Assembly: GCA_003693505.1 (NCBI GenBank) | Contig: QUZD01000077.1 | Coordinates: 372,001 to 436,000 of the forward strand | DNA length: 64,000 bases | DNA from: Pseudonectria foliicola | Taxonomy: Eukaryota; Ascomycota; Sordariomycetes; Hypocreales; Nectriaceae | Reading direction: 5' to 3' | Shown: positions 44,501-56,641 of the stretch, in pieces | Layout: the number at the start of each line of letters is the position of its first letter | Position numbering within the stretch: the stretch's first letter is position 1 | Notes under the pieces: model-generated | What the model saw: only the letters and a program-made list of their open reading frames with translations | What the model was told of the DNA's origin: nothing | The model's database searches: none | Program-made: the position numbers and the translations under genes

Positions 44501-47486
44501 CTGCAGGCACTCCCTGTCCCCGCTTGACAACTGAGTTCGGGCTACCAGTCCTAGCACTACAACATGGACGATGGTTCGCTGTCTCAGTCTCCGAGCCAGG
44601 GGACGAAGGAGTGGGTAGCGCAGGGTAAATGGGCACCACAGGCAAAGGGGTCACGTATCTCTCAACTCCGATACGTTGGCTGAAGCTGTCAAGACCACCC
44701 CTTGCAGACACTCTGCGTGTCTCGTGGGCTTTCTGGGGCGTCTGGTTGTTCGAGAGGGCCTTTTACCAAGCAGACATGCTGTTTGGTCCCGAAGAAGCAA
44801 TTAAGCTCCTGTCAAATCTGTCGGATGACACAGCCCACGCCAGTTTCGTTTCATTTTCCGTCTTTCAGTCGCCCACATGCAAATCGAAGCCACGCCAAAA
44901 CGGGACTGTCTCTTCATACATATTGATCAAGGGCAATCTGAAATCAAGCCTCGACTTGCGCAGTGGTTTCCTCCAGAAACAGCTCATCCCAATGTTTTCG
45001 CCTCCATCGCCCTCCGAGTGAAATCTGCCCATGTCTAGCACCCCAGTGTCTGCACATCTGCATTGCGAGGTAGTCGTAAGGCATTGCGCCTTCAATAGAA
45101 CCAGTTCAGAAAGGAAGGGTGAGAATTCGATAGACCACACTGAGTTGGGATCGAGCATTTACGGCAAGATGAGTTTATCATATAGGTGTATGGGCGTTGG
45201 TGCTAATCTTCTGCTTCCGTCTTGTTCCGCCTTTGATGCGTCCTGCGACTCGACAAAGTCAGGTCAAGCCACGTAGCGCGCTTTACTCTTGTTCGTACCA
45301 GATTGCAACAGTAAAAACACTCAGACATGGGAATTTCCAAACCGTACGGGGCTTGATTGATTGATCCCACAATATGCATCTTCGAGAACACAATGCTCTC
45401 ATCTAAACGGAGTTTGCAACGATAACATACTCAATGGTCAACACGGACTGCCAACACTGTTGCGCAAAGTCCACTTGTTGAATGCCATGCCAATATCAAG
45501 ATGGCATGGAGCCCGCAGCTTGTACGCAGAATTGCTCCCACATCTGTCCTGGAAGAGCTTTGCTGAGCAACTCCGCCCCAGATCCCGCCAATTTTACGAA
45601 GGATTGCTAACTATTTGGTCCCACGCCGGTGAACTGGAATTGTCGAGTGATGAGTCGTCAACCCTAGCATATTGGCCCCAATCTCCACGCAGCGGCTTGC
45701 AGATCTGGGATAGCACATCTGCACGAGAATCAAAGCGTAACTCGGCGAGTACAGTAGACCGCAAATGCTATTGGACACTTTGGGACAATTCCTGAGCCGG
45801 GGGACAAAGCGGCTCCAAGGCCTTAAAGCCACTAGCTCACCGTGTCCCTGCTGTTTGAAGCACTACCCCGATCCTCGATGGGGGAACGGGACCACATTGT
45901 ATGTCCTCCCACCCGTCTTGACGACTCCTACCCTTGGTCAGGTTGCTGCAGGCCTCAGTAGGGACTGATTATTAGTCTCAGACAAAGTCATCAGGTCACT
46001 CGGCGAGTACTTGCATTCGGGAGCAGCCGGGCAGTGCATCGTTGGCGTGGCGGTGATGTCGACCTGCAGCTTCGAGTGACCCAGCCGGGAGCAAGAGTCA
46101 AGACAGGGACCGTCAATCATCACACCTCATCGGCAAGTCATGTTGTACGCCCATGATGCGAGTGCGTGGTGCTCTACTGAGACCCAAAGGATACATGCAG
46201 GAAGCAAATGATTTCGGCTCACTCCTGGGCCCAATCACTCTATCAAAGTGCCTGAGACCGTGGGGCCACATGTTCCGCAGTATTGCTCCAATGTCTTACC
46301 TTTGCCTCCTTGCTTTGTCTTTTTGCTTTTTCCATGCACATACATACCTCTCCGGCCCCGCCGCCATGGCTTTCACGCCGAGGCCCGTTGCGGCGTGATG
46401 GCTTCCCTTGTCTCCCTCCATCGGTCAGCGATGACAGTATGGTTTCGGGGGCCAGAGCAAGAAGATGTCTGACAAGAGGGAAGAGGTGCACCTGCATATC
46501 GAACGATGCGCCAGAACGGTTTCTATAGCGTCCTGGACCTCGTGACATTGATGAGACAAGCAGTTCCCGCACTGGCGCGGCACCACCGGGAACCACACGC
46601 GGCGAAGCAGGTATGTAATGAAGCTGCAGGCACTGACAGATCAACATGATCGCCCAAGAAAGGCAGCGAAAGAGAAGGGGAGGGCACGGGGGGGGGGCCA
46701 CCCATACAGAGAGGCGCGAGACCGAGTGCAGAGGCACGGGAGGAACTGTGGCGTGGACGATCATTGCTGTGAAACCGGTAAACATGCATGTGAGACTCCC
46801 AGTTTGGGCCTCGCAAGGAAGGGAGTGTGGGTGAAGTGGTCGAGGCATAGTCCTGGTGTCTCGGCCTGTGCAGTGTCAACTTTCCCACGAGGTTGGAATC
46901 TTTGCTCACGCCCTGGGCTCATCTTCTTCGCCGCTGCCAATCTAGACCCGGCCCAACGGCGATGCCAGGTTTGTACCCGAGTGAGCGTGCTCGTCTGCCC
47001 AAAGGTGAGGATGTAGTCAGTCCAGTGACTTCATGAGTAGGTGCAGAGCTTTGTGGGCACTGGAAGTCTTGAAATTGCCTATGGAAGTGCCCGTCAAGAA
47101 CGCAGACATAGCTGGCTGGTCGACAGGCATGAGGTTGTGGTGGCCATTGTTTTCATTCCGTGCATCTCATTGTTTAGTAAACACGGCTGCTCTCTTTATC
47201 GCCTTTTGCACCCAATCAATCGTCCGTTTCCTCATCGGCAAATATGTTTCGCTCTCCATATATCAAGGTTGTTCAATTTGCACTCTTCGTTTTGCCTATA
47301 CACAGTGATTATCGTAGCCCCCATATCCATAATGCGTTTCATACCGTATATCCATGAAGAAGATCCCAGCTGCCATGAGCCAAGTGTTGTAAACTATCCA
47401 TTCTCCCCCGCTTGCGCTGCCCCCATGATGCAAGAAGCCAGTAGATGCCACCGATGAACCAAACCATCCCTCCCACCTCCACTCGT

Positions 47487-49499
47487 TTAAAACTCAAACT
47501 CGGGCCTGAAGATGTCGGGGTCGACTCCGGCGACCGTCTTCTCGGCGAGGTCGCGGCGGCCCATCTGGGTGAAGACACGACGCAGCGTGTCGTAGAGGGT
47601 GCTGCTGCGGTTCTGGGCCGACATGCGGTTGAGGGCCTCGTCGACGTGGGCGTTGCCGGCGTTGTCGCCGAGAATCTCGTACGCCTTGGTGCGGCCCGAC
47701 TTCTCAATCGACTTGTGCATCTCGAGCGCGGCAAGGAAGTGGCTCGCGGCCTCCTGGTGGCAGTGGATGTTGATGCAGCTAACGCCGAGGTTGTAGCGCG
47801 CGCGCACAAAGTTGGGCGCAATGGACAGCGCCTCCTGGTACGCGGCAATGGCCTCCTCGGAGCGGCCACTGTTGGCGAGCGTCGCGCCCAGGCGGTTCCA
47901 GAGGAGGTGGAGCTGCTCCTGCTGGTTCGACGTGCCCATCTCGGACGAGTGGAGCGCCGACTGGAAGCAGTCGACGGCCTTGTCGTAGTCCTCGGCGCCG
48001 TAGAACAACACGCCCAGCCCGACCTGGACGTCGGGGTCCATGTGCTCGCCGTCTGGGCTCAGCTGGGCGGCCTGGATGAACAGGTTGGTCACCTTGTCGT
48101 GGAGCTGCTGGCGGTCCGAGAAGCCCATCTCAGCGGGCGGGTGCAGGTCCTTGGCGTCGAGGACATTCGGGTACTTGACGGATAGCCATCGCTCGAGCGT
48201 CCGGTACGCGGTGCTGTCGTATCCCTCATTAGTGTACGAAACGGCCAGGCCCATGAGGGCGGCCAGGTTGTTGGGGTCCAGCTTCAGGGCCTGCTCGAGG
48301 GCTCGGATGGCAGCCGTCTCCTTTTCGTTCTGGGCCTGAGCCGAGCCCAGGTACACCCACGCCTCGACATGTTCCGGGTTCTGTTGCACGGCAGCTTCAA
48401 AGGCCAATGCTGCGAGGGATAGATTGCCGCCCTCCTTGATGACGCGGACGCCCTCCTCGAATGCGTTCTTCTCGTTGTTGAAGAAGTTGTCCTCCTCAAA
48501 CATGTAGTTCTCGACCGAGGGGTCGCCGAATCGTCCCCAGTCGCCCAGCCCTTCAAAGTCCGGCATCATGTTGTTGCTCCATTCGGTATCGAATTGGTCG
48601 AAAAGCTCTTCGGTAACCATGGACCTAGAGGCAGCCGTCTCAGCTTGTATTCCTTTCCAGATGGATTCGAAGTCACCGAACTCATTAGTTTCAGACTGGA
48701 TGGCCTTGTCCATTTCATCCAGCTCGCGCTCGCCAGCCATGGCCTCTTCCGCTTCCCGGAGCTTGTCCTGGTCTTGCAGCTCCATCTGGGCAAACTGCTC
48801 CTCCCACGTGTGATCGTCCAGCTCAACCATGCGGCCTTTGCCCTTGCCTTCTGGTTGAAGCTGCTGCTGTGGCTGATGCATGGGCTGCTGTTGCTGGTAC
48901 ATGGGCTGGAACATGGACTGCTGTCCGTAGTTCATTCCCATGCCCATCATCCCCGCCCCCATCATCGGCCGGTGAGCCATCTGGCTGGGCATGCTGTTCT
49001 GCATCGGGCTCGATCGTGCCGACGACGCCTGGCCATTTAGTTGTTGGAATCGGGAGAACTCATCGGCGCTGAAGTGGGCACCAGGCGGGGGCTGGAACGC
49101 CGACTCCATCCCGGGCTGGCTGTTGAAGTCCTGGGCCCACGATGGCGAAGCTGAGCTTGCTCGCATATGGGTGGTGGGTGCCGGCGTGAAGCCCACGGGG
49201 CCACCCGGCATGGGCATGTCCTGTTGCAGGCTGGGGCCGCTGTTGAGGAAACCGTTCATCATCTGGGAGATCACGAGCAGCGTTAGTAATGCTCCACAAA
49301 GTTGCTATCCAACGAGCAACCGCACCTCATCTTGGGGGACGTTGGCGCTTTGGCTCCGGAAGCCATTCATCTGTCCGCCAGGGCCTCTGCCCATGAGGCG
49401 ATCACGCTGCAGCGACTTGTCATCCTGAGCGTGCTTGTGGAGCTGGCTGAGAGGGTTCCCGGCCGTGGAGCACTCGGCGCCGCCTCCAAGGAACGACAT
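47487..49499 (-). CDS. PEX5: Peroxisomal targeting signal 1 receptor PEX5, two exons, 649 aa
   Basis: Cytosolic/peroxisomal shuttle receptor that binds the C-terminal SKL-type signal of matrix enzymes and docks at Pex13/Pex14. Exon 1 is 49,499-49,326 and exon 2 is 49,262-47,487; the 63-bp intron has GTGCGG, an ACTAAC branch and CCCAG, phase 0 (PQDE|MMNG). The N-terminus begins MSFLGGGAEC, with the conserved Cys10 that is monoubiquitinated for recycling, followed by NPLSQLHKH. Docking motifs of WxxxF type include WAQDF (about 100) and WEEQF (about 210). From about residue 320 to 610 there are seven or so tetratricopeptide repeats, including HVEAWVYLGSAQA, DPNNLAALMGLAVSY, DPDVQVGLGVLFY and FVRARYNLGVSCINI. 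Length is usual for the family. Divergent from RPF2. Confidence 0.96.
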
Positions 49500-50076
49500 G
49501 GCGTGGATCTGGTTGCTGTTCGGTACGGTTCGGTTCGGTCGGGTACTGTTGGGTTCCTAGCTTTATTGCCGATGAAAGGACAGTCGGTGTCGATGAAGCA
49601 GCGAGGCGACTGGGCGACCAAATTGCGCGTCAGGTCGATTTTACTGAGCCTTGTCGAGGTTGGTGATGAAATGATGTAGGAGTCTGGCCCGGGGGCAAAC
49701 CAGGAGATATCGGCCGCTACTTCGATGTACCGTCCCGGCGGGGAAAATACCGAGGCTTCGCCGGGTTGGAGTGGCCGAGAGTAGTAATCCAACTCGCGGA
49801 TGCCTCCGCCAACCGGAGCGGTCGGTGCGCACGTGACTGCGGGGTACCACCCGACGGAAAAGGAAGCCAACTTGGGCAGGTAACTTACAGTAGCGGTGGC
49901 AGGCGTGGTTGCAGGCAGGAGCAGGCAAGGCAGGCAGGCAGGTCCGAGCTTGCTCCCCAGAACGGTCCTTATCGATAAGCAACTTTTTTTTCCCATCGCT
50001 TTGCTTCGTCGTGAGAATATCATACTCAACCTGCCTCAGCCCAACGCCCGTATTCACACATCTCCACGCACGCACG
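49500..50076. promoter_or_regulatory. Shared divergent promoter region of PEX5 and RPF2
   Basis: 577 bp between the two start codons. It contains a GGTTCGGTTCGG repeat close to PEX5 and GGCAGGCA repeats and a T-run nearer RPF2. No TATA box stands out, as is common for housekeeping divergent pairs. Confidence 0.55.
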
Positions 50077-51107
50077 ATGCTTCGTCAAGTGTAAGTCAAT
50101 CCCCCATTTCCACTGCTATCAACCCCGTCAGGATTGTTGCGTGTCTGACAATCCCCGACAGCAAACCCCGCAACGCCCGCTCAAAGCGGGCGCTCGAGAA
50201 GCGCGAACCCAAGGCCATCGAGAACCCCAAGACGTGCCTCTTCCTCCGCGGCACCACCTGCTCGCAGATTGTGCAGGACGCCCTCAACGACCTGCACCAG
50301 ATGCGCCAGCCCCTGGCCAAGAAGTTCACAAAGAAGAACCCCATCCACCCCTTTGACGATGCCACGTCGCTCGAGTTCTTCTCCGAGAAGAATGACGCCA
50401 GCATGCTCGTCTTTGGCAGCAGCCAGAAGAAGCGCCCGCACACCGTGACCCTGACGCGCACCTTTGGCTACAAGGTCCTCGACATGCTCGAGCTGTACCT
50501 CGACCCGGAGAGCTACCGCTCCATCTCCCAGTTCAAGACGAAGAAGTTTGCCATCGGCCTGCGGCCCATGCTCCTCTTCGCCGGCACCGCCTTTGAGAGC
50601 CCCGTCCCCAACGAATTCACCCTCGCCAAGAGCATGCTCATCGACTTCTTCCGCGGCGACCCCGCCGACAAGATCGACGTCGAGGGCCTGCAGTACATCG
50701 TCTCCGTCACCGCCGAGGAAAACACCGGCGACGGTGACGCCAAGCCCGCCATCCACCTGCGCGTCTACCTCATCAACACCAAGCGCAGCGGCCAGCGCCT
50801 CCCGCGCGTCGAGGTCGAGGAGATTGGCCCCCGCATGGACTTCCGCGTGGGTCGCGTCCGCGAGGCCGACGAGGCCATGCTCAAGGACGCCATGAAGAAG
50901 CCCCGCGGTCTCGAGGAGAGGCCCAAGAAGAACATTACGACCGACGTCATGGGTGACAAGATTGGTCGCGTGCATCTGGGCAAGCAGGACCTCAGCGAGC
51001 TCCAGCTGCGCAAGATGAAGGGTCTCAAGAGAAGCAGAAAGGAGGCCGCCGAGGAGCTCGAGGACGTGGTTGGCGACGCGGAGGAGACGAAGAGGCAAAA
51101 GCAATAG
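50077..51107 (+). CDS. RPF2: Ribosome biogenesis protein RPF2 (Brix domain), two exons, 319 aa
   Basis: Nucleolar factor that with Rrs1 brings 5S rRNA, Rpl5 and Rpl11 into the 60S precursor. The first exon is only 14 bases (50,077-50,090, MLRQ plus two bases); after a 71-bp intron (GTAAGT, CTGAC branch, CGACAG) exon 2 runs 50,162-51,107. The join gives MLRQVKPRNARSKRALEKREPK, the conserved Rpf2 start. The Brix domain covers about residues 30-230, with KTCLFLRGTTCSQ, FFSEKNDASMLVFGSSQKKRPH, and the LRPMLLFAGTAFE and FRGDPADKIDVEGLQ blocks. A basic, charged tail (GLKRSRKEAAEEL) ends the protein. A search that ignores the 14-base exon would mis-start this gene. Confidence 0.95.
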
Positions 51108-51943
51108 AAAGCACCCGGCATTGTTAATCTAGGAGTTGGGCGTCTGGAAGGGTCCCTAGGAAGGCCTGTTCAATTGATCATTCTCTTGGTGCCGTTACTA
51201 CATTTTCCTGCGTTTCTCTTATGAATTGCTTTGGGGCCTGGGTCGCACATTGTCAAGCATTGGCACTCTACCTCCAAGTACTCGAATTGGGATGTGTGAC
51301 GGAAAAATATCCTTCTCCGTAAGAGTCATCGTATCCCCTGCGCTCATAATTACACCTTTTGCCATTCAATATAAATTTCGTTTCTCTCGGTATACAGAAC
51401 ACTGCGCTTATAAGCAAGGGAGGTTTTATATTTGGTAGGTGCTTCGACCTCGAGCCAGTTGTTCATAATGTACTCCGTATTCTGGACCGGAAAGTTGACC
51501 TTCCCTAGACCTTGGAGACTATCCAGGTCGTCCTCCAACTCCAAGGCCTGCTTACTGGTTTGGGCATGCGCAGACAGCCCGGCCTACCCATTATTTCCAG
51601 TCCCGCTGCATGTACAGGTGAGGTTTTCTTATTGGTCCTCTTCCTCGTAGAAAGCAAGGCAGGTCAGCCCGTTGTCCCGATTTAGGGTCTAGTGGTGCAA
51701 CAAAATAGAGCTGCCACAGAGTATTCGACTGCCTTTGTCGAGTAAGCCTTATTCAGTAAGGCTCATCAGGACGTCCACGGCGCTGAGCTCGACTTCCCCT
51801 TGCTTGACCTCTCAGGAAGCCGCTTGAAAGTTCATGGGCCAATTCATGCCTGATCGTCTGCGTCGACTTGATCAAGCTTCGCCGGTAGGCTGTGGTGTTC
51901 ACATCACCATTCATCTATATGCGCCAAAGGCATGTAAGAACTC
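51108..51943. other. Convergent 3' intergenic region
   Basis: 836 bp between RPF2 (+) and a Zn2Cys6 gene (-). It includes an A/T-richer segment around 51,340-51,430 suited to 3' ends and one TACTCCGTA motif. No gene seen. Confidence 0.5.
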
Positions 51944-53482
51944 TTAGTCTGGTGAGTCTGGTACCATGTAAGGCTCGTCCTGGACGGGCACCGAGGGCAC
52001 TGGATGCGATTGGCTCAAGATCTCGGCCATCAACTCGATATGATGCATCATGGTTTCGGCGAGGCCTTCCTGCGGGCTCTCCTCGGCCTCACAATCCGCA
52101 CCCCAGGTATCAGGAGGGATCGTCTGGCCATCCCACAAAGCTATGCGGACAGGCCACTCTAGGTGCCTCCACCACTTGGAGCCTGGCTCAAAGGTACCAA
52201 CCAATCCCATGACCTCTCTTCGGGCCACATCTTGCAGCCACCAGACGTCATCCATACGCTTGAGCAAGGCAAAGAAACAAGCAAGAATGGCCAGAGCGCG
52301 CGGTCGCCTTGCCTCTACCAGCTCGACGAAGCGCTTGGAAACAGTGGCCGGAAAGGCAAGCGCGCCGCCGGGAAGGCGATTCTTGTGGGCCCAGTTGAGA
52401 GTACAGATGGCATGGGAATAAGCCTGGCTAGTTGCGGCGATGTGTTGAGGGGCCTCGGCCGCAATCTCGTCTTCAAAGCCCTCGAGGAGGTGGCCAAAGA
52501 AGGAGCCAGGAGCACGGGGGTTGAGGTTGAGCTGGAAACTGGGCTGAGAGTCGATGACGGCTCTGACAGTGGCACTGTTGCGAATCCATTGCCACGAAGT
52601 TGCCACAACCGTCTTGACGCCCTGGAAAGCGTGAAACCAGCCGACGGGGAGAGCATAGCGACTCGCCGGATCGCCGGGGTCAGCGTCGGGGTCGTCTTTG
52701 ATGAAGATGCGCGAGGCTGTAGCCTGGAAGGCAATGAGCGAGGCTGTGAGGAAGAGGGCCTCGGCATTTTCAGGGGTGATGCCTGAGTTCAGGGATGCGC
52801 AGTATGCGGCCAGGGTAGAGGCTGCGTAGGCATGTGATGCGCGAACCAGTGCCTTGTCGTCCGGGGTCTGGGACCGCAGGTGGAGGGCGGCAACGGAGAG
52901 GATCGCGTCGGCCAGGTACGTCTTGCCGGAGAAGGCCATCTGAGGTACGGTACGCTGCCAAATGTCTTGGGTGGCGGGAGAATTGGTGAGGAGGGTTTTG
53001 GAGGTGTATGTGGTGTAGTGGTGCATCAGACGCAGTTCCAGCATGCGGTCGACCTGACTCGACATGGACGGCGACGGGGCCGGCTGGGAGAGGGGAAGGT
53101 ACAATGGAGTCGTCGGGGCCGCAACTGGCGAGGTAGAGTCGCGAATCGACGAATTCTTGCGTGTATGGAACGTTGCCGGCGCGGGTTTGGGTGTGGGCGT
53201 CCCGGTGCTCTCGGAACTGGTGGAAGCGACGAGCTCCTCGACAACATTGGGGTTGCCAAAGTCGCAGAGCACGCCATGTTTGGCGCAGTTTCCACATCGG
53301 GGGTGGACTTCGTCGCACTGAAGAGCAGGGGAAGGATGCCAGTTAGCTCATGGCACATCCAAGGCGAGCTCGTGCTGCGGCAGAGAGCAACGTGGGCACG
53401 CGCGCAAGCATACCTTGATCTTCCTGTTCTTGCACCTACGACAGCCCGCACGGGACTTTTTGTGGGATCTTCGGGGCGGCAT
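51944..53482 (-). CDS. Zn2Cys6 fungal transcription factor, two exons, 480 aa
   Basis: Exon 1 is 53,482-53,414 and exon 2 is 53,317-51,944; the 96-bp intron (GTATGC, AGCTAAC branch, TTCAG) splits the zinc cluster between Lys23 and Cys24. The cluster sits at the extreme N-terminus with Cys 14, 17, 24, 31, 34 and 41 (CX2CX6CX6CX2CX6C, here CRRCKNRKIK|CDEVHPRCGNC). A Ser/Thr/Pro-rich linker follows, then from about residue 110 a helical domain beginning RMLELRLMHHYTTYTSKTL. This is the fungal-specific layout of C6 regulators related to sterol-uptake regulator-like proteins (an inference from the early cluster and the LRLMHHY start). Targets unknown; the neighbours do not indicate a pathway. Confidence 0.88.
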
Positions 53483-54550
53483 GGCGAGATCGAGGCCTGA
53501 GCTGAGACTTGAGGCTGGGAGCGACGGGCAACGAGTCGTCAGCTAGCAACGGAGTATGTGTTTACGGTGACGGAAACCCTGGTTGGCAGGCGGAGTGATG
53601 GCATGGCAGCGGAGGCGGCGAGCCTCAGGTAAGGACGGAGCGGATGGTGGGCCAGGCAGCCGAGGCAGAAGCAGAGGAAGCGGAGGAAGCGGAGGGCTTC
53701 AGATGCTCTATATTCCCATTTCGAGCTGAGTTGAGTCGGGTCGGGTCGAGTCGAGTCGAATTGGGACGAGTCGATGACGAAGGACAAGCAGACGTGGTTG
53801 AGCACGAAAGCTAAGTTAAGTCCTGGCTGCTTAGGGGGAGGGGCCGCGTGGGCCGGCAACAAGGCGGTGGTGAATTCACAGAGGTGGTGGTGAGTGGTGA
53901 TGACGGATTGAGAATGGCAAAGGCTTCACGATCAACTGGCTTGAGGCTTGTGAGATTTGTGAGGCTTGTGAGGCTTGGAGTGGAGGGGCGGTCGGCCACG
54001 CGAACATCCGTAGCGGCAGGAGCATCCATCAGCAGCAGCCAGCAGCCAGCAGCCAGCAGCGAACTGGAAGGACTGACTGACTGACTGGCTGGCTGGCTGA
54101 CTGTGAAGTGCACTGCCACAACGGAACGGGGTTCGGTGCGCCGAGCGGGTCCGGGCACGGGCGATTCCAGCATCCCGCCGACATGCGCATCTCGTGCCCG
54201 AGCAGCATTGGCCCTGGCCACTAAAGCATGTAAGCTTAGAGAAAACTCCCTGAAGAACACTCACGCCTGCTGGAGCGACAACTGCTCTACCTACCACCTA
54301 ACCTGTACTATGGTATGGACTGCATCCCGGCTTATCAACACACAAGGCAGTCTGACTGGTGGGCTGGTCCCTGAACTCTGAACGTCTCCCACGCGACAGC
54401 AGCTTGCGAATGCTCCGACATTGCTTGTGGCGGCGGCGGCGCCCTGCAAGCATTGTGACTGGGCAGGATGAGGCAGCTAGCAGCTGTGATGGCCGGGAGG
54501 GAGGGGGGCAGGGGAGGCCACATCCCGGAAACCCAGGGTCCGAGTCGTAC

Positions 54551-54598
54551 CATCCGTCCGTCCATCCATCCGTCCATCCATCCGTCCATCCACCCATC
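54551..54598. repeat. CCGT/CCAT tetranucleotide microsatellite
   Basis: Alternating CCGT and CCAT units, related to the CATC arrays near 3.0 and 20.0 kb. Confidence 0.85.
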
Positions 54599-55138
54599 AT
54601 GCTGGTGATGCGATGGATGGATTGCCATGAGATGAAGACAAAGACGGTCAAGAGCCGTCACCGCAACGCAACCATCCGGCAGCTCCCTATTTCTCGCCGG
54701 GCCGGGGCCCATCGCCGACGGACCGCCAGTCTGGCTGGTTTACTCGTTGACTCCCGGGGGGTTTTTTTTTTTGATGCGCCATGTGCCACAAATAGGCCAA
54801 AGTAAGAGATGAGACTACCATACAGATTACAACAAACCAAGATGATCGGCCGTCATGGCCATCTCTCCATCCTGAGGAGAGGAATCACCACCCAGGTCAC
54901 GGGCTCGGGCCGTCGAGCTGTGTGTCGCTCAGATCCTCGGATTCTCGGATTTGACACGGCAGCAACAACGACACCACCACCGCTCTCCCACCACTCGCCC
55001 ACCACTATGGATGACCTCATCTGCAAGGCACGTTTTACCTGTTGTTGTGTTGTAGGGCTGTCGTGAGCTCCCATTTGCCCTCTGCACTCTCTACGCTTCT
55101 CTCTCCCCCTCACGTCTCCTCTTCAAAAACAGCCGAGG

Positions 55139-55188
55139 CACTACTACTACTACTACTACTACTACTGCTACCACCACCACCACCACTA
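55139..55188. repeat. CTA then CCA trinucleotide microsatellite
   Basis: About nine CTA units followed by CCA units; intergenic. Confidence 0.85.
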
Positions 55189-56480
55189 CGAGAGCGCGCC
55201 AACGGAATGCCTCGTCCCAGACCAGTGGTGGCCATTGGCGTTTTGCTTCCGCCGGGACCTGGCCACTATTGTTCAATAAATAGGTACATTACAGTGCCCT
55301 TCCCTATTCTACGTAGTCTATAGCCCAGTGACAGCACCCGTCTCCATTCCACACCCGCCAGCTGCTTCTCTTCGTCTCCTCTTCATCTCCTCGCCAGCCC
55401 TCGCCCGCATGCGCATGCGCATGTGGCATGTGACGTGATCCAGCACATTAATAATCCAATCCCATCAGTCTGCCCCAGCTGCCCTCCCCCGTGCTGAGCC
55501 GCATCTGCCCGCCAACGGCCAGCGGCTTGAGCTGAGCTGAGCTGAGCTGGGCTTGGCTGGGCTTGGCTTTGCCCCAGATTACTGTACATACCTACAGACT
55601 GCTGTACTTGCCTGCAGATTACCTACCGCAAATACAAGGGTGGGAAGCAAAGCACCGTGAGCACCTACTGTAAGAATGCTTAGCGGCCCGTCTGTCATAC
55701 ATACTACACACATGCCGCTCCGGCCTCGACAAGACTATTCCAGAAGGTGATTGAAGCTCGGCAGAACTTTGCAACGGGTCCTTTGTAATCTGTAATGCAA
55801 TCTACCCACAGTACGGTACAGTACCGAATAGCTCGTACCATCTAACTTGTCCGTGGAAGCAGCTAGGCCGGATGCAGTAAGCTGCCGCCGTGCCAAATGG
55901 CGATGGCGCCCATCCGATGACAAAACGAAAAGAAAAGAGGCCGTGAATGAAAAAGCCCGAAACGGCGACGGGCACGGCCGGCGGCCCTTTGGAGTGCCCG
56001 TTTACAGTTTCTGCCCGGTTGCTGACATACCTTGCACAACTGCAATAGTATGCCCTCGGATTCTGACGTGATTGTTAGAGTTTTGACCTTTTCTTTGTGC
56101 CAGCCAGCCAGCCAGCCAGAGACAGATAGAGTCCGGCCCCGCTGCTGCTCTTGTCCTCCGTCTTTGTGTCTCTCGTGTCTCTCCTTGTCCTGCCTCTGTG
56201 GTGTTTCAGACTGCATCATTGAGCCTCTCAATCACGACGATTGCGTCCCAGCCATCCATCCATCCAGCAGGCAGCAGTACGTACTCTGCGCAATTGAGTC
56301 GCATGCAGCCGCTAAGGTAGTTTGCTGCTGCTTTGTCCTGTCCCGTCCTGTCCTGACACAACGCCCCCTCTCTGGCGACGTAAAAATTAGCTGTGGAAAT
56401 CCACCCACCACCACTTACACCACGATACCTCTGCCGACCTACAAAGGTCCCTCCCAACCTTTTTTCTCCCTCCTCCTTCG

Positions 56481-56520
56481 CTTCTTCTTCTTCTTCTTCT
56501 TCTTCTTCTTCTTCTTCTTC
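56481..56520. repeat. TTC microsatellite in the cystathionine gamma-lyase leader
   Basis: About thirteen TTC units, 121 bases before the start codon and probably in the transcribed leader or core promoter. Confidence 0.85.
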
Positions 56521-56641
56521 ATCTCCCCGTCCCGACCATCCTGCGTCTTCTTTCGCGTCTGTGCTCCACCTCCTGAGCTGACCATCATATCATCCCATCA
56601 TCCCTCCCCCTCCCTCCCCCATCTCATCATACCATCTCATC

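Larger units (their letters stand above)
38172..47486. other. Long intergenic stretch, 9.3 kb, no supportable gene
   Basis: The first kilobase is the probable promoter and leader of the bHLH gene. The rest has only short frames, many without ATG, and no recognisable domain, transposase, reverse transcriptase, long terminal repeat or inverted terminal repeat. It contains a GCGAACGA array (38,923), a TTGC array (41,390), a dense TACCTACCTAGGTACC palindrome cluster (41,462-41,575), and copies of TACGGAGTA and TACAGATTAC. Frames near 44,629-45,021 and 45,361-45,795 look slightly protein-like and might be remnants of decayed genes, but I cannot name them. Confidence 0.55.
53483..56641. other. Intergenic region, 3.2 kb
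   Basis: Left part should be the promoter of the Zn2Cys6 gene. It has a degenerate GAGTC repeat near 53,725-53,775, GACTGACTGGCTGGCT repeats near 54,073, a CCGTCCAT array, a CTA/CCA array, two copies of TACAGATTAC (54,821; 55,785 reversed) and, at the right, the CT-rich leader of the cystathionine gamma-lyase gene. No supportable gene. Confidence 0.55.

Noticed and set aside
45361..45795. 144-codon frame in the gene-poor stretch
   Set aside because: No domain recognised, competing frames are equally broken, and no splice sites give a longer protein. Mentioned only as a possible remnant.
50181..51104. 307-codon frame opposite RPF2
   Set aside because: Antisense shadow caused by high third-position G+C of RPF2; the Leu/Val/Gly/Asp composition is typical of such shadows.
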